A stretch of DNA of 8,713 nt, taken from Actinomycetota bacterium (GTDB taxonomy: Bacteria; Actinomycetota; Actinomycetes; Streptosporangiales; Streptosporangiaceae). The notes beneath the pieces are model-generated. The model had not been told where the DNA came from, did no database searches, and saw only the letters and a list, made by a program, of their open reading frames with translations. Position 1 is the stretch's first letter. Each line of letters begins with the position of its first letter. Below are positions 1 to 6,554 of this stretch, in pieces. Location of the stretch: NCBI GenBank assembly GCA_003168295.1, contig PMST01000175.1:15871-24583 (forward strand), in the 5' to 3' direction. The translations under genes and the position numbers were made by a program.

Positions 1-1
1 C

Positions 2-451
2 CCCGGACTGAACGCGTTCATCGCCAAGATGAACGCCGAGGCCACGCACCTGGGCCTGACCGGTACCCATTTCTCGAACTTCGATGGCATGCCGTGGCCG
101 AGCGAGTATTCCACCTGGTCGACTCCGGCGAACCTGCTCACGCTGGGGCGGTATGCGATGAGGTACGCGGACTTCCGGGCGATCGTCGGTCAGAGCGCTT
201 ACGCGCTTCCGGCCGGCGACGGGCATCACGCCTACCAGTGGCAGAATTCCAACCCGCTGATCGGCACGTACGCCGGCGCGACCGGGATCAAGACGGGTGA
301 CACCAAGGCCGCGAAAAACTGCCTGCTGTTCGAGGCGGAACGGGGCGGCCTGACCCTGATCGGCGTGACGCTCGGCACCCCCGGTGACGACATCGCCGAC
401 ACAGGCCCCGTCGCCACCAAGGTCCTGAACTGGGGCTTCGCCCGCTTCTAG
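2..451 (+). CDS. D-alanyl-D-alanine carboxypeptidase (peptidase S11), C-terminal part
   Basis: This is the 3' end of a penicillin-binding-protein-type D,D-carboxypeptidase, which trims the terminal D-Ala from peptidoglycan stem peptides outside the membrane. The frame is open to the left edge (reading PGLNAFIAKMNAEA), so the first ATG, at 29, is internal and the gene begins outside the window. The visible 149 residues carry the S11 features expected of this half: a THFSNFDG segment, an N-P-L-x-G-T-Y motif, and the KTG active-site triad in TGIKTGDT (Lys codon at 290-292), followed by the usual beta-strand CLLFEA and LIGVTLG. The catalytic SxxK and SxN motifs would lie upstream. The protein stops at NWGFARF with no C-terminal PBP5-like domain or membrane anchor. 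The next gene follows after 15 bases on the same strand, so the two may be co-transcribed, though their functions are not obviously linked. Confidence 0.9.
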   Translation, partial: PGLNAFIAKMNAEATHLGLTGTHFSNFDGMPWPSEYSTWSTPANLLTLGRYAMRYADFRAIVGQSAYALPAGDGHHAYQWQNSNPLIGTYAGATGIKTGDTKAAKNCLLFEAERGGLTLIGVTLGTPGDDIADTGPVATKVLNWGFARF

Positions 452-466
452 CGCTCGGGGACTTCA

Positions 467-1423
467 ATGGTGGAGCTCTATCCTCCGATCGAGCCCTACG
501 ATCAAGGGATGCTCGATGTCGGCGAGGGCAACCACGTGTACTGGGAGACCTGCGGGAACCCAGACGGCAAGCCGGCCGTGATGGTCCACGGCGGTCCCGG
601 CCAGGGCATCACGCCGAACATGCGGCGGATGTTCGACCCGGCCCGCTACCGGGCCGTGCTCTTCGATCAGCGCGGCTGCGGGCAGAGTACCCCGCACGCG
701 AGCGATCCGGCCACGGACATACGCTACAACACCACCGGCCATCTGGTCGCCGACATGGAGCGGCTCCGCGAGCATCTCGGCATCGACCGCTGGCTGCTGA
801 CCGGCGGCTCGTGGGGGACCACCCTCGCCCTCGTCTACGCCGAGCGCTATCCGCACCGGGTATCGCAGATCATGCTCAGCGCGATCAGCACGACGCGGCG
901 CTCGGAGATTGACTGGCTGTACCGCGGCGTCGCCCGGTTCTTTCCCGAGGAATGGGAACGATTCCGAGACGGCGCCGGCGGAACCGACCGGGACGGCGAC
1001 CTTGTCGCCGCGTACGCGCGCCTGATGGAATCCTCCGACTCGCAGGTCAGGAACCAGGCGGCAAGCAGCTGGGGCACCTGGGAAGATGTGGTCTTGTCCC
1101 TTGAGCCCAACGCCAGGCCGATGGTCCGCAGTCAGCCTGACCGCTATGTACTGGCTTTCGTCCGGATCTGCGCGCACTACTTCTCTGACGCCGGATGGCT
1201 TGAAGAAAACGCGGTGATCCGCGACGCACCCCGCCTGGCCGGCATCCCCGGGGTACTGATCCACGGCCGCCTCGACCTGAGCTGCCCGGTCGAGACCGCC
1301 TGGGAACTCGCGCGCGCCTGGCCGGGGGCGGAACTGCTCATCGATGACCACTCAGGTCACCTGGGCAGCGACACCAAACGCGCCTGGATGCTCAGCACCC
1401 TCGGCAAATTCGCCAGTTACTGA
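467..1423 (+). CDS. pip: Prolyl iminopeptidase (proline aminopeptidase, family S33)
   Basis: An alpha/beta-hydrolase that removes N-terminal proline from peptides, presumably in the cytoplasm because no signal peptide is visible. It has 318 residues, the usual length. Visible landmarks are the HGGPGQG oxyanion-hole motif at residues 41-47, DQRGCGQS at 67-74, the nucleophile elbow GGSWGTT at 113-119 with Ser115, the cap-domain W-x-x-WE signature (SWGTWED, about 201-207), the acid Asp270 in HGRLDLSCP, and the base His298 in DDHSGHLG. The triad is complete. The ATG at 467 is supported by a GGGGA ribosome-binding site at 457-461 with a 5-base spacer and by the start agreeing with the family's N-terminus (LYPPIEPYDQGML). 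It follows the carboxypeptidase gene by 15 bases. Annotation as pip is secure at family level; substrate preference cannot be read from the sequence. Confidence 0.95.
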   Translation: MVELYPPIEPYDQGMLDVGEGNHVYWETCGNPDGKPAVMVHGGPGQGITPNMRRMFDPARYRAVLFDQRGCGQSTPHASDPATDIRYNTTGHLVADMERLREHLGIDRWLLTGGSWGTTLALVYAERYPHRVSQIMLSAISTTRRSEIDWLYRGVARFFPEEWERFRDGAGGTDRDGDLVAAYARLMESSDSQVRNQAASSWGTWEDVVLSLEPNARPMVRSQPDRYVLAFVRICAHYFSDAGWLEENAVIRDAPRLAGIPGVLIHGRLDLSCPVETAWELARAWPGAELLIDDHSGHLGSDTKRAWMLSTLGKFASY

Positions 1424-1436
1424 CCGGGCGTGGCGT

Positions 1437-1891
1437 CTATGGCGCCTTACTGAAGTCGAGGGCCTGCGGCTCGTCGGGCAGCGGGGCCACGGTGGCCGTG
1501 ACCGGGATCGCCTCGCCGACTTCGTCGAATCGCGGCCGGGTCAGGTTCATCACCCCGGCACCGCTCAGCAGGGCTCCGAAGTGCAGCTTGGTGGCCTGCT
1601 CCGGCACGTCGAGCACGATGCTGGCCGGTCCAGTCGGTGGTCCAGCGAAGCCGCTGGGCTCCCAGACGGCCGAGCGAAGCCGGAGTTGTGCCACCCGGTT
1701 CCCTTCATAGCTGACCCCGGGCACAAGCCCCCATCTCGTATTCGCGAGCCCGGTTACCTGTGATCTGCCAGGCCGCCGAGAGTGGTTCGAGATCCACCTG
1801 GCCTTGCAGATAGGTCAGGGCCTGGGTGTAGTTCTCCCCGGTGTCGGCCATGCGCGCGGACGAGGCGCTTTAGATCCTTGTTCTGTGGCAC
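1437..1891 (-). pseudogene. Decayed gene for a small regulator-like protein (KDLKRLVRARMAxTGENYT N-terminus)
   Basis: Pieces of one protein can be read in order on the minus strand but in different frames. A GTG start at 1891, behind GGAGG, gives VPQNKDLKRLVRA. After a frame change in a CGCGCG run (about 1850) it continues as MADTGENYTQALTYLQGQ and then WQITGNRAREYEMG. After a second shift (about 1720) it reads VSYEGNRVAQLRLRSA and EPSGFA. A TTDWT piece in yet another frame (about 1628-1642) then switches to IVLDVPEQATKLHFGALL and ends PLPDEPQALDF before the TAG at 1437-1439. From memory of the family, about 40-50 residues are missing between SGFA and TTDW. Intact relatives I recall are roughly 180-200-residue actinobacterial proteins with a short helical N-terminus followed by a domain often annotated as a transcriptional regulator; their function is not firmly known. 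At least three frameshifts plus one deletion make sequencing error an unlikely full explanation. Confidence 0.7.
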
Positions 1892-2180
1892 GGTGAACAT
1901 CCTCCGTCTGGATGGCCGCCCCAACGCCCGTTGCCGACGAGCCAGTCCCGATGACAGATGCGCGTTCGCCGTACAAGCGGGAAGATCCGGGAGTGTGCCC
2001 CCCTCGCCCCAGACATGGCCCGTTGGGGATGGGCCGCCGGGCTCGGCGTCAGACCGCGCCGTTGCTCCCATCGTGGACCATTGTCGGTTCCCTGGGCAAG
2101 CCGTAGCCTGTGAGACACCGGTGGGCGTTCAGCACTGGGGAACGCACTCGTTGCCATCAGAAAACGGCAGTGAAACCTTC
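1892..2180. other. Non-coding stretch with no recognisable gene
   Basis: Several open frames cross this stretch on both strands, but none gives a protein I recognise, and their compositions (rich in Arg, Pro and Gly) look like chance frames in GC-rich DNA. The part next to 1892 is the upstream region of the decayed gene on the minus strand, including its GGAGG ribosome-binding site at about 1901-1905. No tRNA, terminator hairpin, insertion-sequence end or repeat array was recognised. It is best read as degenerated intergenic DNA between two gene remnants. Confidence 0.5.
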
Positions 2181-2336
2181 TGGAAGACCGATCGGATCGT
2201 CATCGAGACCAGCTGGGGCTGGGGCGAGGCGGTGGTGCGGGGACTGGTCATGCCGGACCACGTCGAGGTGGGCAAGGCCGACGGGCGCATCCTGGACTAC
2301 CAGGTGGCCGCCAAGAAGGTGGTGTCGAACTTCGAC
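2181..2336 (+). pseudogene. Orphan fragment of a PEP-synthase/dikinase ATP-binding domain
   Basis: About 52 residues in one frame match the pattern of the PPDK_N (PEP/pyruvate-binding, ATP-grasp) domain: DRIVIETSWGWGEAVVRGLV, then MPDHVEVGKADGRILDY, then KKVVSNFD. This corresponds to the conserved run D-x-I-V-I-E-x-x-W-G-x-G-E-x-V-V-x-G-x-V-x-P-D-x-x-x-V-x-K of PEP synthase, rifampin phosphotransferase and related dikinases. No start, no upstream TGVMFT-type segment and no downstream domains are present: the frame becomes unrelated before about 2170 and after 2336 and stops at 2381. It is thus a gene remnant, lying tail-to-tail with the enolase-like gene, whose stop is at 2346. The right edge of the window holds the other end of a related enzyme, so the fragment may come from a duplicate or rearranged copy of that gene. 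Confidence 0.7.
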
Positions 2337-2345
2337 TGCCTGTCA

Positions 2346-3641
2346 TCAGCTTTGCTCCTGACTTCTGCCGCTGAGAGGTAGCAGCCCGGACCAGCCCGGA
2401 TACGGTGGCGATCCGGGCGAGCGCTCGATCCGGAGCAGCCGGTTGTACTTGGCCAGCCGTTCCGAGCGCGCCACCGACCCGACCTTGATCTGGCCCGCGC
2501 CCGAGGCCACCGCCAGGTCGGCGAGCCAGTCGTCCTCGGTCTCGCCGGACCGGGCCGAGATCACCGCGCGCAGCCCCAGGGCCGCCGCCTCGTCGGCTAC
2601 CTGCAGCGCCTCGGTCGCCGTGCCGATCTGGTTGATCTTGGTCAGCACCGCGCTGGCTGCGCCCGCACGGGCGGCCCGCCGCAGCCGGTCCAGGTGGGTC
2701 GCGATGAGATCGTCCCCGATGAGCTGCAGGCCGGGGCGCCGGCGGGCAAAGCCCTGCCAGGCGTCCCAGTCGTCCTCGTCAAAGGGGTCCTCCACGGACA
2801 GCAGCGGAAAGTCCGCGGCCCACCCGGCCAGCAGGCCGGTGAACTCGTCGGGGGTGTAGGAGCGGCCGTCCAGTTCGTAGCGGCCGCCGGCCCGGGCCAG
2901 GTGGGTGGCGGCCACGTCGAGCGCGATGCCGACGTCGCCCGGCGCGCGCCGGCCCGACCTGGTGATGGCCTCGACGACCAGCGCGATGGCCTGGCCGCTG
3001 TCCGCCGTCGGCGAGCCGTAGCCGCCTTCGTCACCGACCAGGGTCGACGCCCCGCGCTCGCGGAGCAGTTCCCCGGTGGCGTGGTAGACGTCGTGCACCC
3101 ACTCCAGCGCCGCGCTGACGCTCGGGGCGGCCGCGGGAATGACCAGGATGTCCTGGATGCCCATGCCGCCTGCCGCGTGCAGGTTCCCGCTCAAGATGTT
3201 CACCATGGGCACCGGCAGCAGTGGGCGGCGGCCGTCGCCCAGGTGCTGCCACAGCTCCCGGCCGGTGACCGCCGCGCCCGCCCGCGCACCGGCCATCGAC
3301 GCGGCCACCATGGTGTTCGCCCCGAGCCGGTCCCGGCGGGCGGTGCCGTCGGCCTCGATGAGCCGGGCGTCGATGGCCGCCTGGTCGTCGGGGGCCAGGC
3401 CGGCCAGGGCCGGTCCGGCGATCTGCCTGGCCGCCGCCACGGCGGCGTTCACCCCCCGGCCGCGCCAGCGCGGATCGCCCTGGTCCCGCAGCTCGGCGGA
3501 CTCGTGGGACCCGGTCGAGGCCCCGGCCGGGGCCATGGCCCGGTGCCGGGAGCCGTCGGTCAAGGTCACCGTGACCTCGATGGTCGGCGTCGCCCGCGAG
3601 TCGAGCAGCCAGCCCGCGTCCACCGCGGCGATGGTGATCAC
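2346..3641 (-). CDS. Enolase homologue with an altered active site
   Basis: A 431-residue enolase-fold protein. Enolase interconverts 2-phosphoglycerate and phosphoenolpyruvate using two Mg ions. Conserved here are the loop AGASTG (Ser42), His155 (GNLHA), the acid/base Glu205 (GDEGG), metal ligands Asp242, Glu284 (SVEDP) and Asp310 (GDDL), catalytic Lys335 (LTKINQIGT), Arg364-Ser365 and Lys386 (GQIKVG). Departures from the normal enzyme are Ala363 replacing the active-site His of S-H-R-S-G-E-T, Asp164 replacing the Glu of Q-E-F, SGN for NGG before His155, AGASTG for SGASTG, and KVGS for KTGS. A tail of about 25 residues (after LLRIER) extends past the usual end. The GTG start overlaps the TGA of the kinase gene (GTGA), so it is translated last of three coupled genes. 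A housekeeping enolase normally sits elsewhere (near ftsB/divIC-type genes) with an intact His, so this is probably a specialised paralogue acting on a 2-phospho-hydroxyacid. One relevant precedent is the enolase-like carboxyphosphonoenolpyruvate synthase of phosphinothricin biosynthesis. Confidence 0.88.
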   Translation of the reverse strand: MITIAAVDAGWLLDSRATPTIEVTVTLTDGSRHRAMAPAGASTGSHESAELRDQGDPRWRGRGVNAAVAAARQIAGPALAGLAPDDQAAIDARLIEADGTARRDRLGANTMVAASMAGARAGAAVTGRELWQHLGDGRRPLLPVPMVNILSGNLHAAGGMGIQDILVIPAAAPSVSAALEWVHDVYHATGELLRERGASTLVGDEGGYGSPTADSGQAIALVVEAITRSGRRAPGDVGIALDVAATHLARAGGRYELDGRSYTPDEFTGLLAGWAADFPLLSVEDPFDEDDWDAWQGFARRRPGLQLIGDDLIATHLDRLRRAARAGAASAVLTKINQIGTATEALQVADEAAALGLRAVISARSGETEDDWLADLAVASGAGQIKVGSVARSERLAKYNRLLRIERSPGSPPYPGWSGLLPLSGRSQEQS

Positions 3642-4642
3642 AATGCCTCCCCGTACCGTTCGCCGAGCGTGGCCAGATCATCGAGCAATGCCGTCAGCGA
3701 GCCGTAGCCATCATGCAGGGCCCGTCCTCCGATGGCGGCGGCCGCGGCCCGTTCCGGCTCGCCGGTCAGGTAGTCGACCGGCGACTTGCCCCACAGCCGG
3801 GCCAGCATGATGGCCCCGGTGTGCCGGACGGCCAGCCCGGGATCGGCCGGGCCGTCGTAGGCCTGCGCGAGAGCGGCCGCGGCCAGCCACAGCGGGCTGG
3901 CGGCCGGGGCCGGGCGGTCCCGGCACGCCTTGAGTAGCAGGTGGGCACTCAGCATGCCCAGGTCGAAGGCCGGGTCGCCTGCGTGGATGACCTCCCAGTC
4001 AAGCAGTACCGGTGGCCCGTCCGTGGCCAGTACATTCTTGGGCGTGAAGTCCCCGTGCACCAGCCGGGCGGGCTGGTAGCCGGTGCAGTCCGCGATGAGC
4101 TGGTCCAGTGCGGCCGCGTGCTCGCCATGGCGGGCGGCCACGTGCCGGTAATAGGGGTCGAGCCGCAGGGAGTCGAATAGGCCGGTGCCGGCCGGGCCCG
4201 CGATCCCGGCGGGCACGGCCAGCTGATGCAGCACCGTCATGCCCTGGGCCAGCGCGTTCACCACCCCGAGGTCCACGCGGCCGGCCAGCAGCTCGGCCTT
4301 CCAGTTGACGGCGGGCGGGGGCAGCCATTCCATTTCCAGCACCGGCGGATCGTCGTGGATCCGGTAGACCCTCGGGACCCGCAGCGGGCCGAGCGACCCG
4401 TCCAGCACGCTCATGATGGCGCCCTCGCGGTGGGCCCGGCGCGGATCGGCGGTCCAGTTGTCCCGGACATCCAGCCGGTAGCGGGCCGCCTTAAGCACCC
4501 ACGGGCTGGCGTCTTCGCCGACGACCGCGATGAAGCTGGACACGCCGCCGCTCAGCCGACGGACGATGCTGTGCTCGCCGATGCGGCTCGCGGCCCGCAT
4601 CGCCGCCAGCACGGTCTCGAAGCTGTCCTGCTCCTCCGTCAC
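3638..4642 (-). CDS. Small-molecule kinase of the aminoglycoside/methylthioribose kinase fold
   Basis: A 334-residue phosphotransferase (APH family). In order it shows a nucleotide-binding loop RLSGGVSSFIAVV (29-41), the ATP-anchoring Lys51 in WVLKAAR, the catalytic loop LVHGDFTPKNVL (Asp198, Asn203 region), and the metal-binding Asp215 in LLDWEVIHAGDPAFDLG. The stretch after Lys51 (R-x-x-V-R-x-N-W-x-x-D-x-x-R-x-x-x-E) is reminiscent of methylthioribose kinase (K-Q-A-x-x-Y-x-R-x-V-G-E-x-W), which suggests a small hydroxylated substrate rather than an antibiotic. The start is taken as the GTG at 4642: it gives the 4-base GTGA overlap with the dehydrogenase stop and a family-like N-terminus (VTEEQDSFETVLAAMR); a longer frame to 4996 is only the shadow of the dehydrogenase. 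Its stop in turn overlaps the enolase start. From context I infer that it phosphorylates the hydroxyl made by the dehydrogenase, giving the enolase substrate. Resistance kinase is the main alternative. Confidence 0.85.
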   Translation of the reverse strand: MTEEQDSFETVLAAMRAASRIGEHSIVRRLSGGVSSFIAVVGEDASPWVLKAARYRLDVRDNWTADPRRAHREGAIMSVLDGSLGPLRVPRVYRIHDDPPVLEMEWLPPPAVNWKAELLAGRVDLGVVNALAQGMTVLHQLAVPAGIAGPAGTGLFDSLRLDPYYRHVAARHGEHAAALDQLIADCTGYQPARLVHGDFTPKNVLATDGPPVLLDWEVIHAGDPAFDLGMLSAHLLLKACRDRPAPAASPLWLAAAALAQAYDGPADPGLAVRHTGAIMLARLWGKSPVDYLTGEPERAAAAAIGGRALHDGYGSLTALLDDLATLGERYGEAL

Positions 4643-5592
4643 GGCACGGGGTGATGCGCGGGCTGCCCGGTCAGCACTCGGAGCAGGTCCTCGGTGGCCC
4701 GGCGGCGCAGCTCCAGGACGGAGTCGGCGGAAGAGAAGGCGATGTGCGGGGTCAGGATCACGTCCGGCCGTCGGCGCAGGATGTCCGGGACATCGGGTTC
4801 GCCGGGAAACACGTCGAGCGCGGCGGCGCCTGGCGTGCCGCGGTCCAGGGCCTCGACCAGGCCCGGGATGTCCACCAGCGCGCCCCGGCTGGTGTTGACG
4901 AGCAGCGAGCCCGGCTTCATGGCCGTCAGCCGCCCGGCGTTCATCAGCCCGGTGGTGTCCGGGGTGAGCGGCAAATGCAGGCTGAGCACGTCGCACCGGG
5001 TCAGCAGCGTCTCGGCCGGTACGGGCCGCACCCCGGCCGGGGCCCGCTCCGGGTGCCGGTCGTCGGCCAGCACCTCACAGCCGAGCGCGGCCAGCTTCTC
5101 CGCCGTCCGCCGGCCGAGGGGGCCCAGGCCCCACACGCCCGTGACCAGGGTCCGTACCCGGCGCGGCGCGTACCGGGCCGGGGCCCACTGCCCGGCCCGG
5201 ATATCGCGATCCCCGGCCAGGATGCACCGTGCCCACACGTGCACCATGGCGATCACGTGGTCCGACACTTCCTCGGCGCAGTAGTCCGGCACCCGGGTCA
5301 CCACGATGCCGCGGTCCGCGGCCGCGGCCACGTCGATGTTGTCCAGGCCGACCCCCATGCGGCTCACCACCCGCAGGCCGGGGCTAGCCGCGATTACCCG
5401 CGCGGTGACCTTGGCCCAGCAGGTCAAGATCCCGTCCACGTCAGCCGCCAGAGTGGCCAGGACCTCCTCTGAGGCGTCAGGGGGCGCCTCGACCAGGTCG
5501 AAGCCGGCGGCGTCGCACAGCCCGGACTCGACCTGGACGCCGGGCCAGGCATGGTCGGTCAGCAGCACCCGGGGCCGCACCGCCGCCGTCAT
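4639..5592 (-). CDS. NAD-dependent D-2-hydroxyacid dehydrogenase (phosphoglycerate dehydrogenase/CtBP type)
   Basis: A 317-residue protein of the D-isomer-specific 2-hydroxyacid dehydrogenase family, which reversibly reduces 2-oxo acids with NAD(P)H. Visible features are the substrate-domain segment MGVGLDNIDVAAAADRGI (about 79-96), the Rossmann glycine motif GLGPLG at 155-160, an acidic Asp177/Asp178 at the end of the second strand that favours NAD over NADP, and the catalytic set Arg236 (NTSRGALVD), Glu265 (FPGEPDV) and His283 (LTPHIAF). The long C-terminal regulatory domains of true SerA are absent, so serine biosynthesis is not the obvious role; hydroxypyruvate/glyoxylate reductase-like activity or a phosphonate-pathway role like that of PhpE is possible. 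It is the first gene of a three-gene unit, its TGA overlapping the GTG of the kinase. The ATG at 5592 has only a weak ribosome-binding site. Confidence 0.9.
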   Translation of the reverse strand: MTAAVRPRVLLTDHAWPGVQVESGLCDAAGFDLVEAPPDASEEVLATLAADVDGILTCWAKVTARVIAASPGLRVVSRMGVGLDNIDVAAAADRGIVVTRVPDYCAEEVSDHVIAMVHVWARCILAGDRDIRAGQWAPARYAPRRVRTLVTGVWGLGPLGRRTAEKLAALGCEVLADDRHPERAPAGVRPVPAETLLTRCDVLSLHLPLTPDTTGLMNAGRLTAMKPGSLLVNTSRGALVDIPGLVEALDRGTPGAAALDVFPGEPDVPDILRRRPDVILTPHIAFSSADSVLELRRRATEDLLRVLTGQPAHHPVP

Positions 5593-5635
5593 ACCGAGTT
5601 CGCTTCGGGCCGCGCGTTTGTCAGCACGACATCAG

Positions 5636-5665
5636 ACTGTCCCGTCTGCCGGGCCAGTAGGTCAA
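5636..5665 (-). promoter_or_regulatory. Possible sigma-70-type promoter for the dehydrogenase-kinase-enolase unit
   Basis: On the minus strand TTGACC (5665-5660) is followed after 18 bases by GACAGT (5641-5636), about 44 bases before the dehydrogenase start. The -35 box is close to the actinobacterial consensus; the -10 box matches poorly, keeping only the A and the final T. The same spot can form a small CAGAC/GTCTG hairpin without a U-run, too weak to call a terminator. This is a tentative call. Confidence 0.25.
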
Positions 5666-5678
5666 GTCCTCCGGGCCG

Positions 5679-6554
5679 TCAGGTCGAGGGCTCCTGCTCC
5701 CCGCGGCCCGGCTCGGCCTGGCCCTGGCGGCTGTGCGTCCGGGCCCGCAGCCAGGTGTCGTGGAACCAGCGCCCGAACAGCTGGCCGCCGTAGATGACCC
5801 AGCCGACGCCGATCAGCCAGGACTGCACGATCAGGACGGTGCCCAGCGGGCCGTAGCTGACCGCGTTGCTGGCGACGAGGGGCTCGAAGACCAAGCTGGA
5901 GAAGACCCGCAGGCCACCCAGACCCACCACCGTCGCCACCGCGCCCGGCAGCGCCGCCCGATAGCTCACCCGGCCCCCGAGCAGGAAGCGCAGGCCCCAC
6001 CAGAAGAAGAAGATGCCGAGTATCACCGCCACCGTCGCCGTCACGGCCAGTCCGCCATGCGTCACCGAGCCGACCGTGGCCTCCGCGTAGATGTAGGCGG
6101 TGAGCACGGTCAGCCACACCAGTTGACGCCAGATCTTGTGCCACGGCCCGACGGGAAGGCCCCAGATCCGCTCGAAGCCGGCCTGCACGCCGCCCGCGAA
6201 CGCCACTCCCGAGACGGCCACCAGCAGGGCACTGAACACACTCGTCGTGCCCAGCACCCGGGCCGGCGCCGAGAAGAGCAGCGTCACGGCGGCGGAAGAG
6301 GACCCGGTCAGGCCCATGCCATCGACCACCCATCCGGCCAGACCGCGCTCCGGCGCCGGATTGGCGGCGGCGATGACGATGAGCAGCGGGATCACGGTGA
6401 GGGTGGCCATGGCAGCGAAGCCCATGGCCCGGTAGGTGAGTTCGAAGTCCTTGCCGCTCCGGTAGAGGTCCTTGAACCGGAGATCGTGCCAGAGCGGCTC
6501 GGCGCCCCGGAGTACCGCACGGTACGGGCCCCTGGCCATTACCGGTGAATACAC
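5679..6554 (-). CDS. YihY/BrkB-family integral membrane protein
   Basis: A 291-residue inner-membrane protein of the YihY/virulence factor BrkB (formerly 'ribonuclease BN') family; the molecular role of this family is not established. About six hydrophobic segments are visible, near residues 45-64, 105-122, 144-164, 168-192, 200-222 and 238-260. The N-terminal cytoplasmic part contains DLYRSGKDFELTYRAMGFAA, and the last helix is followed by a charged, Gln/Glu/Arg-rich tail. Conserved family features include the aromatic and glycine-rich patch FFFWWGLRFLL and the G-P-L-G-T-V-L-I-V-Q-S-W-L segment. The start is uncertain: GTG at 6554 (MYSPVMARG) or ATG at 6539 (MARGPYRA); neither has a strong ribosome-binding site. 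It lies on the same strand between two metabolic units, separated by 86 bases from the dehydrogenase and 232 from the zinc-ribbon gene, and could be an independent gene. Confidence 0.85.
   Translation of the reverse strand: MYSPVMARGPYRAVLRGAEPLWHDLRFKDLYRSGKDFELTYRAMGFAAMATLTVIPLLIVIAAANPAPERGLAGWVVDGMGLTGSSSAAVTLLFSAPARVLGTTSVFSALLVAVSGVAFAGGVQAGFERIWGLPVGPWHKIWRQLVWLTVLTAYIYAEATVGSVTHGGLAVTATVAVILGIFFFWWGLRFLLGGRVSYRAALPGAVATVVGLGGLRVFSSLVFEPLVASNAVSYGPLGTVLIVQSWLIGVGWVIYGGQLFGRWFHDTWLRARTHSRQGQAEPGRGEQEPST

Noticed and set aside
1782..2381. Full 199-codon plus-strand frame as a gene
   Set aside because: Only residues encoded by 2181-2336 resemble a protein family; the first two thirds are antisense to the decayed gene or unrecognisable.
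2694..3707. Long plus-strand open frame of 337 codons opposite the enolase gene
   Set aside because: Antisense to a clearly conserved gene, with the Gly/Arg/Val/Pro-rich composition typical of shadow frames in GC-rich DNA.
4643..4996. N-terminal extension of the kinase gene to a 452-residue product
   Set aside because: The extra 118 residues are Arg/Pro/Ala-rich and overlap the whole 3' part of the well-conserved dehydrogenase; the GTG at 4642 with its GTGA overlap is the natural start.
2346..5592. Calling the trio a phosphinothricin-type phosphonate cluster
   Set aside because: The enolase-like and dehydrogenase genes fit the precedent, but no PEP mutase, phosphonopyruvate decarboxylase or cytidylyltransferase is visible in the window, so it is kept only as one hypothesis.
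5733..6548. Plus-strand open frame of 271 codons opposite the YihY-type gene
   Set aside because: His/Arg/Gln-rich low-complexity sequence antisense to a membrane protein with clear hydrophobic segments.
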